This document shows, one piece after another, positions 45,380 through 46,878 of a stretch of 46,878 nucleotides of DNA. The position numbers and the translations under genes are program-made. The stretch's first letter is position 1, and the number at the start of each line of letters is the position of its first letter. Origin of the DNA: Amphibacillus sp. MSJ-3 (GTDB taxonomy: Bacteria; Bacillota; Bacilli; Bacillales; Amphibacillaceae); NCBI RefSeq assembly GCF_018919165.1, contig NZ_JAHLQM010000021.1:1-46878 (forward strand), written 5' to 3'. The notes beneath the pieces are model-generated. The model did no database searches. It had not been told where the DNA came from and was given only the letters and a program-made list of their open reading frames with translations.

Positions 45380-46261
45380 TTATTGATGATCAATAATTAA
45401 TTGATCAATGACATTGGCGAGTATTTCACCAGCTGTTTTAGGAGCAACTTTCGCTGGTAATCCCAATGCATGAATTGTATTTAACCCTCGCTTTTTGGCA
45501 TGAGCAAAGTTTACACCACCTGGTTTTGATGCTAGATCAATAATTAATGCATCCGATTGAAGTGTATTTAATTGTTCTTTATCAAGCACCATAACAGGTA
45601 TTGTATTAATCAATAAATGACACTTTTTAGTATATGAAGTTAGTTCACTTAGGTGAAATCCATTGTATCCGAGCGTGTGAGCTTTGGCGATATCTCGTGT
45701 TTTCCTTACACCTGTAGACACATGAGCACCAAGCTTTGTAAATTTATCGGCAACGGTTAAGCCCACTCGGCCTAATCCTAGCACAACAACGTTTGCATCA
45801 TGTAAAGTCGTTTTCATATGTTGAAGAGCTAACAAAATTGCCCCTTCTGCTGTTGGAACTGAATTATAAATAGCTACATCATCCCGTTCCATTAGTGGGA
45901 TAAAAGTTAACTTTTGATTCGCTAATTTCTCAGATAAATATGGTGTTGTTATTCCCGAAAAAATAAGTGCCTTACTTTTAATTCGCTCAAACCAGTCATC
46001 CGGTAAGAAGAGGGATCTATTTGAAAAAGTCGACTTCACCTGACCATTACTTTCGACACCGGTAATAGGTAAAATAACGACGTCAAGTGTTTCAGGTGAG
46101 ACTTCATCTAAATCAGTATATTTTACACCTAAAAATCCTTGATCTAACAAGTCATACCCAATCAATTGGATCTGATAATTTGTGTTGCTGATTAGCTTTT
46201 TTATCAATTCTAAATAGCGGGCATCACCACCTATGATCGCCAGCTGTTTTTTTAACATCAT
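45380..46261 (-). CDS. dpaA: Dipicolinate synthase subunit A
   Basis: The dehydrogenase subunit (SpoVFA) of dipicolinate synthase. From ATG at 46261 it has 293 residues: QLAIIGGDARYLELIKKL at the start, a Rossmann NAD(P) motif VVLGLGRVGLTVADKFTKLGA near 160-180, and LIIDLASKPGGVNF then HALGLPAKVAPKTAGEI at the end, which are characteristic of SpoVFA. An upstream GTG at 46270 overlaps the AGAGGTG ribosome binding site and is rejected; ATG 46258 is a close alternative. A SigK-like promoter lies about 90-115 bases upstream. B. subtilis has mlpA-ymxH upstream; here an IS element follows after a 530-base gap. Confidence 0.95.
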   Translation of the reverse strand: MMLKKQLAIIGGDARYLELIKKLISNTNYQIQLIGYDLLDQGFLGVKYTDLDEVSPETLDVVILPITGVESNGQVKSTFSNRSLFLPDDWFERIKSKALIFSGITTPYLSEKLANQKLTFIPLMERDDVAIYNSVPTAEGAILLALQHMKTTLHDANVVVLGLGRVGLTVADKFTKLGAHVSTGVRKTRDIAKAHTLGYNGFHLSELTSYTKKCHLLINTIPVMVLDKEQLNTLQSDALIIDLASKPGGVNFAHAKKRGLNTIHALGLPAKVAPKTAGEILANVIDQLIIDHQ

Positions 46262-46349
46262 ACGCTTCACCTCTAGCTGAAATTTTTAGTCCCTTTTTTT
46301 GCTTTTCTTCGTGTGATACACGATGATTACACAGTTAGTAATTTCACTT

Positions 46350-46378
46350 TATCTTATGCGTTTGGCATAAGTCAGTGC
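46350..46378 (-). promoter_or_regulatory. Candidate SigK promoter of dpaAB
   Basis: On the minus strand GCAC (plus 46375-46378), 16 bases, CATAAGATA (plus 46350-46358), fitting the SigK consensus AC-N16-CATANNNTA. A perfect palindrome CTTATGC-N5-GCATAAG (46353-46371) spans the spacer and -10. In B. subtilis spoVF is SigK-controlled. The gap 46271-46759 shows nothing else. Confidence 0.55.
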
Positions 46379-46759
46379 AGGTCATTTAAGCAAATAGGTT
46401 TATACACATTTGAAAACATGTTTAATGAAGTTCAAACAGTCAGTTAAAGACGAGAAGTTAACAACTCCGTTCTTTTATATTTCGATATTTAAATGATTTT
46501 TAAAAGTATATCTTCACTTGATCTGGAGCCTATAGCCAGGTAATCTAAGCTGAAAATAATCAAAATTGTCAAATTGGGGATTTAATTTTTGAAGAATGAT
46601 TGATTAACAGAACGAGGAAATATACCTAATGACAACAACAGAATAGTGAATGAAAAGCTTAGTCAAAAATATAAAATCTTTATCTAGTTCTTCTTACGCA
46701 CAGCATTCAAGCTTTGTGAAACAAAAGTGATCAAAGATATAATAATCCACCTAGCGTTT

Positions 46760-46785
46760 TGAACTGCACCCTGTCAAGTAGACAG
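46760..46785 (-). mobile_element. Terminal inverted repeat of an IS3/IS150-type element
   Basis: TGAACTGCACCCTGTCAAGT followed by AGACAG resembles the IS150-group end TGTACTGCACCC. It lies 17 bases outside the transposase stop, where the right end of such an element is expected; the element continues past the window edge. Confidence 0.75.
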
Positions 46786-46802
46786 TGAAAAAAACAAAAG
46801 AT

Positions 46803-46878
46803 TTATGCCGCAGCCTGGTGCCGATATTCTAACGGTGCTAGGCTGTTTAATCTCTCTTGGTATCGTTCTTCATTATAA
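46803..46878 (-). CDS. IS3-family transposase OrfB, C-terminal end (partial)
   Basis: Only the last 25 codons lie in the window: YNEERYQERLNSLAPLEYRHQAAA then stop TAA at 46803-46805. The pattern YN..R.Q..L..L.P.EYR is the C-terminus of IS3/IS150-type DDE integrases. The catalytic residues lie outside the window, so it is unknown whether the gene is intact. Confidence 0.8.
   Translation of the reverse strand, partial: YNEERYQERLNSLAPLEYRHQAAA

Overview
The window looks like a chromosomal segment of a low-GC, endospore-forming Bacillaceae bacterium. It carries sporulation genes (cotE, spoVS, spoVK, dpaA/dpaB, spoIIIE) set among housekeeping genes in the order known from Bacillus subtilis, read on the minus strand: dpaA-dpaB-asd-dapG-dapA, spoIIIE, a GntR regulator, ymfF-ymfH, rodZ-pgsA-cinA-recA-rny-ymdB-spoVS, miaB-ricA-cotE, mutS-mutL-miaA-hfq, spoVK-hflX. 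The genus cannot be fixed from sequence reading alone; an Amphibacillus/Gracilibacillus-like member is a guess.

Positions 1-6610 are an accessory sugar module: a very large intracellular GH51 arabinofuranosidase-like enzyme, a divergent AraC-family regulator that appears to start at ATT, and a GH4 alpha-galactosidase. A possible IS200/IS605-type hairpin sits at the left edge. Positions 6656-8387 hold a zinc alcohol dehydrogenase and an FMN reductase. Positions 8732-17506 hold hflX, spoVK and the mutS-mutL-miaA-hfq cluster, then cotE. Positions 18141-31918 hold ricA-miaB, a membrane-dipeptidase-type protein, spoVS, ymdB, rny, recA (with a LexA box), cinA, pgsA, rodZ and the M16 peptidase pair. 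Positions 32676-38302 are a nucleoside ABC transporter (binding lipoprotein, ATPase, two permeases) behind a GntR/UTRA regulator. Positions 38936-46261 hold spoIIIE, the aspartate/lysine/DAP genes and the dipicolinate synthase genes that draw on the same pathway, with a candidate SigK promoter. The right edge is the end of an IS3/IS150-type element.

The most unusual content is between the genes. About ten copies or fragments of one family of intergenic repeats, roughly 155 bp in the basic form, are found in both orientations. Full copies run from ATAAAG(T) to (GC)GATAAA and contain a first hairpin built on CAGTGGG/CCCACTG. They also contain two direct copies of a TTACTGACAGTTGA-like motif on either side of a second hairpin. 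Some copies are longer and carry extra modules (a GGACGTGG loop and one or more GGTTACTCGTCCC units). Other oddities are a perfect 15-bp stem closed by a tRNA T-loop sequence, and an isolated IS150-type end embedded in a terminator-like hairpin. No rRNA, complete tRNA, CRISPR array or prophage was seen.
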